Source of the DNA: Lunularia cruciata
Lineage: Eukaryota; Streptophyta; Marchantiopsida; Lunulariales; Lunulariaceae
Length of the DNA: 64,000 nt
Reading direction: 5' to 3'
NCBI GenBank assembly: GCA_948567375.1
Contig: OX419757.1
Coordinates: 20,708,001 to 20,772,000 of the forward strand
The position numbers and the translations under genes were made by a program. The stretch's first letter is position 1, and each line of letters begins with the position of its first letter. Below the pieces are notes generated by a model. The model did no database searches. It had not been told where the DNA came from and was given only the letters and a program-made list of their open reading frames with translations. Shown in pieces: positions 42,300-54,639 of this stretch.

Positions 42300-43000
42300 T
42301 CTCTACCCATTAAGAACATGCACTCATCCATACATTTGGATCATCCAAGTCCAAAACTACAATAACATCAAGATAAATGGCTATAGGTAAATTTGGATCT
42401 AATTCATAGAGTAAGAAGTAAGGAAGGAAGGATTCTAAGGAGGCTTGTAGGTTGAACCAATAGCTCATAGTCAACAAAGGTAACTAGAGATTCCAATCTC
42501 CCAAATGACCTCTATACAAACTATACTTACACAATTCTCACTTCACCATATGAACAATTTTTTTTGCCAAACCATTTACCTCAAGGTGCTCTTGAGATGA
42601 AATATGATGATCAATCAACGCCTTGTCACACAAGCTATGAAAAACTCCCAAGAACTCTATACCTTGATCAATCAAGACCTTGGCATATGCATCAAAACAA
42701 CTAAGAACTTGATCTAAGAACAAATAAGTTGCCCCTTTATTGGATTGTTCAAGAATACCACCAACTCAATCTACTTAGAGAAGTTTTCCACCATTACCAA
42801 TGATGTCTCACAATGAATGGAAAAGATTCAACAAAGTCCAAACTCTAGTAATAACCCAACCATGATAAGTATTGGGTATAATTGTGTCATGAAAACATTG
42901 AATGATACTCTAACTCAATCACACACCATCCATCCAGAAACAACTTACTTCAAATCAATCTACATACCACTCTACCAATAATGACCTTAGAATAAGCTAT
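42300..43000 (-). pseudogene. Integrase of copy G3
   Basis: The minus frame 42538-42723 reads FDAYAKVLIDQGIEFLGVFH and then DKALIDHHISSQEHLEVNGL and AKKIVHMVK. This is the gypsy integrase core around its second catalytic Asp (VLIDQG), with the Glu region after it. It parallels 55469-55663 in copy G2. Confidence 0.8.
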
Positions 43001-43379
43001 ATTTTCTTCACTCTAAAATGTCCTAGCTCCTCAAGAGCATGATGTACACATTATGGTTGTTGAGATGGAAGGAGTACTACCTACATCCTACCATCCTTCC
43101 ATTTGCAAAGAAGGTGTTTGCCCTCCAATCTAAATCACTTGGCTTGTTGAAAGGCACAATCCTTCTCCTTGGTATTCATTGTGCCACCAACAATACCAAT
43201 TCTAAGATAGTCTATCACCAAGATATCATCATGCATATCACATTGACTTGTACTCATATCTACACTCTTTAATTTCAAAGATCTTAACAACTCCTCCTAT
43301 TTATATTGATAGAGATACCACTAGATTCCCAATCAACATACACAAAAAGGCAGATGCATGCCAACTTGGTACAATCTCC

Positions 43380-43700
43380 TCATTTGTCTCACTAGCCAAT
43401 GTGCTCTTATATGATCACATTAGCTAGTACAAGAGTTTCTATTGATCCTATCTACATCATGGTTCACCACACTCTAGGTTTGTGAACAAACATGAAATCA
43501 CACTCTTATAAAATTAAAGCCCATTATGCAAACTTCCTTGAAAGCTTGTTGTACTCCATTAACCACTTTAATGCAACAAACCTCCTCCAATTATAATCTT
43601 GAGAATAAGAAAGGATACCAACTACTCCTTGAGCTCTAGAAAAAATCTCTCTTACTCATCTCCCCAACACTACTTACATGTAAGCTTGGTTAGCTTTGTC
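43380..43700 (-). pseudogene. RNase H region of copy G3
   Basis: The segment is collinear with 56290-56620 of copy G2. Shared landmarks include the complement of CTCATTTGTCTCACTAG and the ATCATGGTTCACCAC segment. The coding frame is badly broken. Confidence 0.55.
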
Positions 43701-43779
43701 AAGGCCTTGGAAATTGCACTAAATCATCTAACATATTGGCAATAAAAGTTCACAAATCCAAGGAATGCTTGCACCTTAC

Positions 43780-44433
43780 TCACAATTGTAGCTTGGAGAA
43801 TCCATGCAATAGTTTCATCTTAGTTTGTTGAACACCAAGTCTACCAAGATAGATAGTATGATCCACATACTCAACTTGCTCTTGGAATAATCTACACTTC
43901 ACAAGATGTACTTTGAGTCCATGAGATCTCAATCTCTCAAACAACTCCAACAAGTGTCTCTCATGCTCTTCCACAATAATGTTATAGACCAAAATATCAT
44001 CAATATAGCATTGAGCAAAGTAAAATGCTATTAGGATCATGTTTATGACTCTTTGGAACTTGGCAAGAGCATTCTTTAATCCAAAGACTAAAAACCACCA
44101 CTTTTACAATGCATCCTTACCATGAGGATCAATAGCTAAAAAGGCTATCTTGACCTTGTACTCCTCTCTAATTGGCAATTGATGATATCTTGCTTGAAGA
44201 TCCAAAGTACTAAAGTCCTTTGTATCAAAGATCTCACTTGTTGTAGGTATAACATACTAATCAACACTAGCTTAAGATGGTAATCTCCCCATATATGCAT
44301 ATTTGTGTAGCTGCCATGCATGTCTTTCTTAGCTAGAATTAATATGGCTAAAGTATATTCTTCTTTTGAGATCTTCACCAAGCTAACCTCCGAAAGGTCT
44401 CAACTCATACCCTAAATCAAAGCTCTTGCAATG
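43780..44433 (-). pseudogene. Reverse transcriptase of copy G3
   Basis: The frame 43780-44040 contains the intact catalytic block CYIDDILVYN. The next parts are EEHERHLLELFERLRSHGLK and a VEYVDHTIY segment. Upstream, 44145-44381 carries the KKDMHGSYTN and CGDYHL-type RT start in degraded form. An F solo LTR begins at 44434. Confidence 0.85.
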
Positions 44434-45171
44434 TGTAATACTCTGAGGAAAAGAGAAGAGAGAAAACACAGATTGCACACTCAAACATTCGATGCCCCAA
44501 AGGAGCACCTTCTCTTTATTATATAGACAAAGAGGATTTCCTCCAAGGAAGCTCCACCATAGGATTAGGGACACAGATAGGTGACATGTCAGCAAGCTCT
44601 ACCCTTGGATTACTTACTTGGATGGGTGACATGTCTGGTCTAGGTCCTATCTGGTTGGTCAAACAAGCTTTGACTGGAGGGGATCTTTTAGGGAATCTTC
44701 TTGTAGGAATCTCAAAATCATGTGAGTAAGGTACCGTTGGAAAGCTCTCGACAAGACAAAGCAGAGGAGAGAAGGCTAGCCTTTTATCCATCTGGGGGGG
44801 GGTTATGCACATTTTTGAGGCCTAATTCATCCATTTAGGCCTTCGAAATTGCCTTCAAAGATTTCAGGCATATTTTGGTTCCTACTCTATTAGTAGAAGT
44901 CCCCTTTTGGTGATACCTCTTTCTGATCTGTTTAGTCCATCATGTGTAACATCCTTCCAGATGTTCCCAAACCAATTCTCACCTTTAAATCATATGTCTA
45001 GCTATTGGTTCTTAGGTTCTCAAGTCTATTTCGATTTCTGCACTATTAGTAGAAGTACTCTTTTGGTGATACTTCTGTCGTATCTATTTTGACCATCATG
45101 TATAAAATCATTCTAGATGTTACCAAACCAGATTTCACATCTAGATCATATGGCTAGCTCTTGGTATTACA
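44434..45171 (+). mobile_element. Solo LTR of family F with CAATG target duplication
   Basis: The 738-bp LTR begins TGTAATACTCTGAGG and ends GGTATTACA. CAATG lies directly before (44429-44433) and directly after (45172-45176). The flanks continue the G-family sequence, matching the uninterrupted site near 57580 in copy G2. TGTAATAC and GTATTACA form the usual short inverted LTR ends. Confidence 0.92.
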
Positions 45172-45699
45172 CAATGTCACTATATCTACAAGGACATCAA
45201 GAGATTGGTGTATCACTAGTCAACTCAATCCAAACTCTAGGCCCTTTAGAGTACCCAAATCCTTTATATTGAAGGTAAAAGAACTTGTGTAGCTCCTCAA
45301 GAACCTCCAAACCCTCCATCTTTCCCCTCTTGTAAGCTTGGGCCCAATGTTTGACTCCAAAGTATCCTCTATAATTGTTCTAGAGGTGGAAGACACATTG
45401 ATTGGTTGCTACATTAGGACCTTGGGAGCAATATTTTCATGCTCCTAACTACTAAAGTCCATAATCTCAATGTAAAAACTCACTCTAATCTAGCTGCAAG
45501 CTCCATATATCCTCTAGTTACATCTCAAGTAGACCAAAAGTGTATCCCAAGTAGACTCCAAGTAGGCCACTCTTATTGGCAGTTACTACTTGTGTTCCAA
45601 GAATACCATGCCCACTGAGCTTGTCTCTCCCAACATGTGCTTGAATTATCTTGATAGGCATAGAGCTCACAAGTTTTTGAGTGGGATATGTATCAAGTG

Positions 45700-46545
45700 C
45701 ATCCAACATTTCTCAACAATCCGAGGTTCACAATCAAAGTCAAAGAGTTTAGGTCCATAGCATGACCTAAAACTTAATGCTTGGATACCCTTGACATTAT
45801 TGAAATGGCCATAATATTGGTATGGAAACCCATCATTTGTTCTCTCTCATCAATATTAGGCTCCACTAACTACTATAAATGTGAGTCCAAAATGAGTCCA
45901 AGTCCTCTATCTCAATAAGCATGGGAAGTTGGGAAACTCATGAGTGTAAGTAAAGTGGACTTGAGTTGCCCTAAATGGTTCACTATTGCCATGAATGACC
46001 AATCAACCACTCACACCATTTTAGATTGACATCCAACATCCAAAATATCATCAATAATAAGGTGTGCTGGTCATTAAACACCATCATAATCAGTTTATGA
46101 AACCTCTCTAGGTAAGAGGTTTGTCCACCAAAGACAAAGATGATGGGTCCAAGATCCAACTCTAGCTGCATCCAACAACAATGCAAAGCTAATCCAAGAC
46201 CAAACTTGATGTTTGCTTGTCATCTTTACTTACCATCACCCAATGTGTGAGTCATCCTTCAAAGGAATATTCTCCAAAATATATGCCAGAGAAACTACTT
46301 GATGAATCTAAAGATGTTGTAGTATACATAACATCTCCAAAAATATACCAAAATGGTGATAAGAGAACCTTGATCTCAACAAGCATGAGTATATTTCTAA
46401 CATGACCATCCAAAAATCACCAAATAAATCGTATCATTTCTCTCAAGTTCATGAGCCCCCAACAAGGAAATGTTTGATGGTAAGGTCTTTTGGTGACCCT
46501 TGATTGTGTATATTGGTAATAACTCAAGGTATTGGTATGCCAAGT
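45700..46545 (-). pseudogene. C5 cytosine methyltransferase of copy G3, motifs IV-X
   Basis: From the right the minus strand shows YLVIFGWSC, a stop, as motif IV (Pro before the catalytic Cys is Ser, and the Gln after it is a stop). An ENIPLKDD-like piece stands at motif VI. LLDAARVGSWTHH and LWWTNLLPREV are in the motif VIII region. VEPNIDEREQMMGF gives motif IX and VLGHAMDLNSLTLIV gives motif X. The order and spacing equal those of copy G2. The rest of the domain lies beyond the F LTR. Confidence 0.85.
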
Positions 46546-47298
46546 TGTAATCTTTTGAGGATAGGAGACCTGAAGAGGAACACAAGAGAAGAAACATAAA
46601 GCCTCACACTCAATACTCAATGCCCCAGAGGATCACCTTGTCTTTATTATATAGCAAAGAGGATCCCTCAAAGGAAGCTCTACCCTTGGATCCCATACAT
46701 AGATTGGTGACATGGTAGGGAGCTCTATCCTTAGATTAGTTGTATGCATGGGTTACATGTTGGTTTTGGTCCTATCTGGTTGGTCAAACAAGCTTTGATT
46801 GGAAGAGATCTTTAGAGAATCTTCCTATAGGAATTTCAGAATTGTGTGAGTAAGGTACCATTGGAAAGCTCTCCATGGGATAAACAAGGGAGAGGAGAGG
46901 GGGAGCAGCCTTATGATTCCTTGGGGAAAAAATTGCACATTTTTGTGGCCTAATTCATCTATTTAGGCCTCCAAACTTGGATCTAAGGTTTTCAAACTAT
47001 TTTCAGCTCCTGCCTTATTAGTAGAAGTACTCTTTTGGGTGATACCTCTATCTAATCTACTTAGTCCATTATCTAGAACATCCTTCCATATGTTATTAGG
47101 CCAATTTTCACCTTTGGATAATATATCTAGCTATTTGTATTCCATTTCTAGCTATTTTTGGCTCCTACTATATTATTAGAAGTACTCTTTTGGTAACACC
47201 TCTATCTGATCTACCTATCCCATCATAACTAAAATCTTTCCAGATGTTACCAAGCCAATTTTCATATAAAGATAATATGTGTAGCTATTGGTATTACA
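46546..47298 (+). mobile_element. Solo LTR of family F with CAAGT target duplication, inside the methyltransferase
   Basis: The 753-bp LTR begins TGTAATCTTTTGAGG and ends GGTATTACA. CAAGT precedes (46541-46545) and follows (47299-47303). The matching empty sites are at 160-164 in copy G1 and 948-952 of the 58-kb line (58948-58952) in copy G2. Confidence 0.95.
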
Positions 47299-47850
47299 CA
47301 AGTGTGCGACATGATATAGTGAGACTTTTCTAATCATCTCCATCCCTCTCCACATACATGTGCCTCTAAACCCATATGCTTGCTTGGAATATTGCAACTA
47401 GTCTAGTGTTGATCCCGCCAAACAAATCTAGTAGTAAAAATCCCTTTAGAGAATATTACCAAGAAATAGATATGTAGTAACATTAGGTGCGGTCTCTAAA
47501 GGTGATAAGGTAATAGACTCTAGAGGGTCACCATCAATCTGGTCCACTAATAGTACAAAGGCTCCACTACAAGCCTATTGTACCAACCTATTTGTATGAT
47601 GCTTAAACTTTTCACTAAAACTCCACAATGGAACATACAAAGAGGGTGGAACCACTCTACTCATGTTCCAAATTTGAGTGATCTACTCTAGTACTTGAGC
47701 ATCCTCTACATAGATATTCCACTCAAGTAACTCACTAGGCCAAGTAATGAAATCACTAAAGGTTCATGTTGATATCATTATCCTTGACTATAGTGAGCCA
47801 AGATTACCACTACTAAAGTGTACAAATAGGTGACAAAGACATTCCTCATG
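47299..47850 (-). pseudogene. Start of the methyltransferase and end of the protease, copy G3
   Basis: Motif I reads LLLDLFGGINTRLV on the minus strand at about 47410-47450, and MYVERD follows at about 47350-47370. To the right of that, 47500-47850 matches the 340-690 region of copy G1, the end of the protease and its linker. The match stops at about 47850, where unrelated sequence begins. Confidence 0.8.
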
Positions 47851-50800
47851 GTTGTCTTGGCAAAAAACTTAAAGCCAAAATAGATGACACATTTGATAAA
47901 GAGAAAATGATAGTTGGCTATTTGTAGACTCCCTTAAAGATCACATCTAAAGATTCATTACCAAATTTATTATGAAACTCTTCAAGTCAAAATGAATGGC
48001 CTATGTTGATCTCACCCAAACCATCTTCTTCCATCTTCTTCACATTGGAAAATTGATAAGGTAGGCAAGGATGTTTTAGGAGCATGTCACTAAGCTAGCA
48101 CAAGATATGATTGAGCAAGGAAGGGTATTATATTGCCTTAATTATTAATTTTTACAAAGGATTGGAACTCTTTACAAAGGAAGAAAAGAGGAAGTACTCC
48201 ATCAACTTCTATCCACCAGAATACTTTAATGGGCACTCAAATGTAATTAAGGGGATAACAAAGTACTGGGTAGCTGAAAAGGAGTATGCAAGGACAAAGA
48301 AGTTCATGCCCATGAGGAGTTGTACAACACTAAAAACCATTGTTAGAAGGAAGTGGTCAAACAATCCAAGGTTCAAGCCTCCAAGAAATGGAAACAATAT
48401 CCCCAAGTGATTGATTAATCTTCAGGTGGAAGTGGAAGTGGAAGTAGAAATGACCACAAAGAAGGGAAAGAGGACAATACGGATGACACATACCACTTTG
48501 GGACCCATACTATGTTGGATCAAGAGAAGGCTACTTCTATGAACCACAAAGGATCAAGAAGTGATAATTCCTTCACCTGCATTTCATCACCCATCATAGG
48601 CAACAAGATGGACATTAAAGGTCTAAATGATGAAGTGTAGTCATTTCAACAAGTCACATAGGATGCTCTTTAGCCAAGGAGAAAATGATAGCAGATGAAG
48701 ACAAGGAAGTTTCAATTAAAAAATTAAAGAAGGTGTTGAAGAGAGCAATGACAATCCTTAACCAATGACATCTTAGGTGTGCACAAAAAATAACTTTGAT
48801 TATCACAAAGAAAGAAAGTTGATAAAGAATACCATCTTGAACCACCCACAAAAGACAAAGTTCTCAAAATGAAGGAAAAGGAGTCCATGTGAAGATGGCT
48901 ACAAGACAAGAAAGAGGATACAAATATAGCCAAAAATATGGCCACAACTCACAAAGAGGAGAAAGAGGATTGTAAAGATCAGCCTAAGAGCCCATGATTG
49001 GCAAACAATGAACAAGCCAATAATAAAAATGCCATTAAAGACATCTAATACCACTTGAAACACAAGGGTAGCTCAATCTTGTGGCTAATGATGGTATACA
49101 CCATGAACATTGTGGTACTAATGATGGCAGCACTCAAAAAACTTATACTATTTTAACAAGAACTTGATCCTACAATCTAAGACCCAATAACACTAGTACA
49201 ACACCTTCATCAACTAGCACAAACAAGTACTAAGGACAAGGCTCTACTTCATAATGAACAAAAAAAAGTCAAGAAGAAGCTCACTATGGAGGAAACTTGT
49301 TTTCAAGAAGTACAAGCTTGCATGAGAGGGTGTCTTACAAACTTTGAGAGCATACCTTGACGCCCTTAGTAACAAAGTTGATCAACAATGAACTATATAT
49401 GAAAAGCAATTACATGCATGAGATGAGGTAGCAGCATTCTTACAAATGGAGCTAGACAATACTTGTTCCAAGACAATTGCAATGGAAGCTCATTACAAGA
49501 ATCTAAAGGAGATTAAAAATCTTTGTATCCAAGAGCTAAATACAAGCCTAAAACATCAATGAGAGAAAGAAGAAGAGCTTTAGATGAAGATACAAATCAA
49601 ACTGATGATAGGTCCAAAACAAACAAACAAATTTGGAGAATGAACAAATAGGGTTACTTGCTACAATAGGACATATGGCAATGCAAATCCTTGAACAATT
49701 GGAATGGATAGCATTAGAACATCCATAGTGTACAAAGTTGAAGGACCTTAGGATGTAGATAGATGAGTAGAAAGGAAGAGTTACACAAACAAACAATCAA
49801 AGGTATTGTTTGTCAAGCTTTATGGCCACACCAACTCCAAGTTCAAAGATACACAAACAAGTCTTTTCCAAGAAGTTGACAGTTATATGAATGAGCTTGT
49901 AGAGCTCATCCAACTTTATAAAGGTGAAGGAAGTTTTTCACATGCGCCATCAAAATTTGTAGCAAATAAGGAGAAAGAACTTTGTACAACATGATCAACA
50001 GTGGAGCATAATGATTACAACCCACCTTGTAATTAGGATATAATAGACTTTGCCATCAACCTGCTTTGTGGTTGTGACCTAAGTCCCTTTGTACCTATAC
50101 ATACTTCATAAAACCTTAAGTTAGATGAAAAATCAAGAAGCTAAGGTGGCCATTCCACGTGGGCCGTGCCTACTTAAGATAGATTAGGATATATAAGCGA
50201 TCAAGATAGGATTATCAAGTAATGCCATATATGTAAATAGGAGATTTCTAGCTTATTTCAATCATTGGATCTCTTTGGCAGCTATGTAGGACATGTATAA
50301 AAGGCTTTAGCTTGATGTCCACTCAGTTCATTTGGTGCATCCTTCTTTTGTATTAAATGAAGTTTATACCATCAAGACAATTGAGTTGGTGGATGTGTAT
50401 TTGTCTATGCCTTGTATGAAGGACTATGTGCTTAATGGAGTAGAAGTGAGGAATCTTGAAGTAGAAGCAATAACACTTAAGTGATCAGGATCACTTGTGT
50501 TTGAATGGAGTGAGTGTCTTTGGTGGCTTTGACACACCAAGGACAGGACATGGATGTACTACTTAAAGTCATTAGTATTGTAAAGTTTTGCAAGATAGAA
50601 CAATTAAGTTGCACTATCCATCTAGGACTCTGATGATGTTACAAGAGTATAACACTACTTCACATCCATTGCATCAAGGTGATTGGACCCTTGGGGAAGT
50701 CTACTCCCTTTTCATATGTGTATTCTAGGATATTTCTTGTAAGACTTTGTTGTAGGGCTGACCTCGTATGATCATGAACTTTGTGATTCAAGTAAGAAAC

Positions 50801-51129
50801 TCAATATTCATGATCATCCCAATGACATTATTTCTAAGAATGGTCATAATAGAAGAAGATAGGCTAGGTCCAAGGCAAAGTGACTTTCATTATGAATGAG
50901 CAATCACATTTAATGATAATTTGGAGCAGACTTGTACTATGAAAGTGATTTCTTTTGATTATTATTTTACTATTTCTTTAGTGCACTAGATTTGGTGACA
51001 CTACCTTCTTCTTTTGGGGATGACTTTGCTTTAGAGGTTAAATAAGAAATAGAACCAATCATCATCATGATACTTTATCTTATTTTTTGTCATGTCCATT
51101 TGTAACTTTGTGAGATCAACCAATTCTAC
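47851..51129 (+). other. Unassigned plus-strand region with coiled-coil-like frames; possible 5' part of element E
   Basis: Plus-strand open stretches (48111-48410, 49806-49994) and the long decayed frame between them are rich in Lys, Glu and Asn. They include AFLQMELDNTCSKTIAMEAH, a coiled-coil-like piece. A TATA-like TATAAAAGGC lies at about 50296. This could be the LTR, leader and gag of the retroelement that follows, but I find no LTR pair, primer-binding site or capsid motif, so the assignment is open. Confidence 0.35.
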
Positions 51130-51139
51130 CAAGTTATTA

Positions 51140-51490
51140 TATATTTAAGTGACACTCAATCATTACACAACTAATGTGGTCATCTTGACCACAAGGATAA
51201 TGAGTGTGACATCACTTCCACAGATCTCTATTGTGATTATTTTGGTAAGTAGGGTGATTTTTGAGGGTATATGTTACACTAAGTTCAATATAGGAAGCAA
51301 TTTTGCAAATCAAATATTACCCATTACAATTTTGCTCCTCCTTCTAAGGCTAAATGGTCATAACCTTCAACTCCTAGTACACCATCTAAGGTTACTTCTA
51401 GCAAGAATGCAAAGAAGAAGGATCATTAAAATGCAAAGAAGGAAGTGCTTCAAGTCCAAGCCACTCAAGTGTAAAATTTTCCAAGTGAGG
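51140..51490 (+). pseudogene. Gag zinc-knuckle region of element E
   Basis: Across frames the sequence reads CGHLDHKDNEC followed by YCDYFGK and GYMLH. These are two successive degraded CCHC-type knuckles, with some Cys and His lost. A Ser/Lys-rich tail follows. Such knuckles bind RNA in retroelement gag proteins. Confidence 0.6.
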
Positions 51491-52399
51491 TAGATTATTA
51501 AAAGCCCAACTTGCAAGTTTGAAGTGGAAATCCATCTAACCAACTAGGCATGCGCACCATGTACCTACTTCAACTTCAGGCGTAGGTCTCACAAGGTCAT
51601 TTTATGGCATTCTGCATGATGCCATGGTGGAAGAATACGTTATGTCCAAGAATCAACACTTTGCATGTCTCATTGTTGAATTTTCCTTTCCTTTTTGCCC
51701 ATTGTACTTTGCATACCAAGAGGTTAGTGCTTCTCCTTGGGTTTCTACCACTAGAAAAGTGGTTCAAACTGATGGTCTTGCATCAGGTTCAGGCCTCTTG
51801 ACTAGAGCTAGAGGGTCTAGAGTTGTCATGCCACAATCATTTTGGCCGCTTACTTTGGAAGAGGAACACAACTTGTTGGTAAGGAAGGAAGAGAGTATAT
51901 CTAATTCACCACAAGTTGCTTGTACATCAAGTTCATGTGCCCTTGGATTTTATGTAGATTAGGAAGATAAACATGGTCACTCTGATACGCTTGTGAAATG
52001 CCAAAAATTTCATCCAATGGAATGTACACAAGGTTCTTACTACATTGATATTTAGCTTTCAAGATTTGAAACTAAGCACCAAGGAGGTCATTGCAATTCT
52101 AGAGGACACATTGGGTACCAAATCAAGACCTCATCAACTCTTGTTTGACATTTTGTAGAGAACTAAACTCACATCTTGAAGTGACACTCCATGGGTTCAT
52201 ATATTGTGAATGGCATTTGCAACTCAATCACTAGTTCTAGCATGGCTAAACTAGACAACTCCACTACCTTGGAACCTATATCTATAGATCAAAGGGGATC
52301 TAAAGTTTTGCATATGCTACCAAGATAAGTATTTTGGAAAGCCATTACCTCCACCAAGTTTCTCATTCATTGCCTAGGGTGTTACCTAGTGAGAGGACT

Positions 52400-52916
52400 T
52401 CTATCACCATCAAAAGTTACCATTGTTGACAACACTCAATCAATAGTTAAGGTGGGAAGACTCCACCCTAGAGTTGTGCTCTTGGAAAAAATAGCTCAAG
52501 CAATGATATTTAAGTAGGATTTGCCAAGAACATGGGATTACTATGCTCTAAACTACAAAAATTGAAGTGGCATATTCATTGCAAGTGGTTGTGTGGAGAA
52601 AGTACTAGAAGAAAGATTTGATATGGTTTCCCTCTACTTTAATGAAGGTACAAATCAAGAGCTCAAACTCCAGGTCATATTCTTGGTCAGTAATACCACT
52701 AGCTATGATGTGTTGATTCAGCAAGGGGTATTGTTTCCACCAAGCTTCACCATTGACAATTTGTATGAACATGCATACTATAGAGTGGATTGGGAGACTA
52801 ATGGAAAACACCTAGGCTATATCTCTCTTGCTTTACATGGAGACCATGATACTATGGCTCACTATTGTATGCTCAATGCTCACCATCTCTTACATCAAGA
52901 AGCTGATCATGAATAA
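52400..52916 (+). pseudogene. Retropepsin of element E
   Basis: A 107-aa open frame (52593-52916) contains YDVLIQQGVLFPPSFTIDN and YYRVDWETNGKHLGYISLAL. This parallels the YDVLVGG...LYP...GF and YRPGWQ...G blocks of family G proteases. The active-site loop upstream (RVVLLEKIAQAMIFK near 52470) appears degraded, with Glu where Asp is expected. Confidence 0.6.
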
Positions 52917-53136
52917 ATGAAGAAGATGAGATGTAGATTTCTAATGCACAAGCTAATGAAAGGTTGAGGGCTACTTTTACTTATATTGCACACAGAATAG
53001 AGGTTATCCAAAGGCCTAAGGCATCCCATGAGACCATGATCACAACTATTCACAAGTTTGAAGCAATAAAGAGCAACAAGAAGCTAAGTCAACCATTGTT
53101 GAGCAAGGTAATCATGTAGATACACCTAAGGATGGG

Positions 53137-53849
53137 CTCACACTAAGTGAACTCTTTGGTGTCAATTCTATAGGCCTAGTTTAGGGTTGCTAAATTTAGG
53201 GATAGTGGTCAAGAAGTATGTTCATGGGCATAGACCAAATTGCAAGGAGGGCAGGAGAATCACACATGGTAGAGTTGACTACTAGAATTACACAAAAATT
53301 CCCAACTAGTTCATGGAATGCAAGCTTCAATTTCTTCCCCACTAATATTCAACTCATAAAAAAGAGAATTTGGAGATTCTTAGATCCTTAGAGTTACACA
53401 TTCAAAGTTGGGAATGTCAAGGATTTTCAATAATTGGTTTGGATGAAGGTTTAGGTGATTTGAGATATGGTCTCTTCATGTACATGGTGTGGGTGATCAC
53501 GTGGGCCAAGCACTCTACCTTCTCTTGGATATGTGATTGAGAATATTCTTGCTCAGTATGATTATAGAGAGAAGGTACAAGAACACTTCATGCTTGTGCA
53601 ACATGTTGAAAACCACTTCTACTTGATATAGTGCAATGTGTTTCCCATGCACATTAGTTGTAGAACTTATGGACCAACCTTGCACCTATTTCTATTCTAG
53701 AATTATCTCTAAGTACACCATTAGAGACCCTAATCTCCAAGTTTATCAAGTATTGGATGTTGATAGCTCTTGCAAACTAGTTAAAAGGCAAGAGAAAGCT
53801 CCATGGTCTTTGACAAACTTCATTGAGCAACCTAAAGGTGCTTGACATA
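53137..53849 (+). pseudogene. C5 cytosine DNA methyltransferase of element E, motifs I-VIII
   Basis: Motif I reads LSELFGVNSIGLV (53143-53181). A motif II/III-like run MFMGIDQIARRAGESHMVEL leads to FNFFPTNIQLIKK. Motif IV reads WECQGFSIIGLDEGLGDLR, with the Cys codon at 53415-53417 and Glu where Pro is usual. GYVIENILAQYD at 53527 is motif VI. A VSHAH...WTNLAP piece near 53640-53690 is motif VIII. Frameshifts lie between motifs I and IV and between IV and VI. The sequence is related to, but well diverged from, the family G enzyme. The end is removed by the G2 LTR. Confidence 0.82.
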
Positions 53850-54472
53850 TGTTGTGCATATATAGATCACTACATAACATACATCACTGTCAAAATCACA
53901 CACTATAGAAGCACATCTCACACATAAGTCATACATGGACTCTAAAGTGACACAATGATCAGTTTTTTCACACAACTCAAATAACACTCAATTAGATCAG
54001 TATTTGATATGTCAATAGATAATCTGCCAACAACTAAGCACTAGCTAAGAGAATCTAGGTGATGCTCATCAGCCTTTGTCCACCATAACCAGGAACTCAA
54101 AGGCTCAACATCAAAGAAGTGAGCTCTTTGGAGCTGCACTTTGAAAGTATACCCCTTGGTCTCCAACCCTAATGGTCCCGCTAATGGCACACTTGATGGT
54201 GCAAACGATGAAAGTGACAATGGATCCCACCATGGAGTCAGTACCCCAAGCAAAAAATCTGACTGTCAACAAGTAGTCTATGAGTAACTACTAAAATACT
54301 CTTGACTACCAACACTACTACTCCAAAGTCCAAGTGTGATGCTACAAATGGTGGGATAACTATCATGCATATATATATATTTCTACACAATATACATCAA
54401 CATCAGTTCTCAACATATTGCACTATAGAAGCATAACTTACACATAAGTCATAGATGGACTCTAAAGTGCCA
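53850..54472 (-). mobile_element. 3' LTR of copy G2
   Basis: In element orientation it runs from TGGCACTTTAGAG (54472) to GCACAACA (53850). End segments of about 100 bp (53850-53950 and 54363-54472) are direct repeats of each other around a 410-bp middle. Confidence 0.8.
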
Positions 54473-54639
54473 AATTGCCTTTTAACTGGTGGTTAGGTCC
54501 CTTTAACTCCAGATAGCCATCTACTCCCAATATATGGTATACCCTATGGTGGGCAAAAGATCAAGAGGCCAGGTGCTATCGAGCCCTATCATTTGTTGCT
54601 TGTTTGCAATCTATACCATATAAATGATGAACTAGCTAT

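Larger units (their letters stand above)
40951..47850 (-). mobile_element. Ty3/gypsy family G, copy G3, with two F solo LTRs inserted
   Basis: Minus-strand order from the right is part of the protease, methyltransferase, reverse transcriptase, RNase H, integrase, PHD region and 3' LTR. It is collinear with copy G2 at 53850-59850. Two F LTRs (44434-45171 and 46546-47298) interrupt it. The 5' end is lost inside the protease at about 47850. Confidence 0.88.
51130..53849 (+). mobile_element. Third gypsy-like element, E (zinc knuckles, protease, methyltransferase)
   Basis: Plus-strand order is zinc-knuckle region, retropepsin and C5 cytosine methyltransferase, the same order as in family G but with clearly different sequence. 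It is cut at 53849 by the 3' LTR of copy G2, so RT and integrase are not seen. I place it with the gypsy elements because of its protease and its domain order. Confidence 0.7.
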
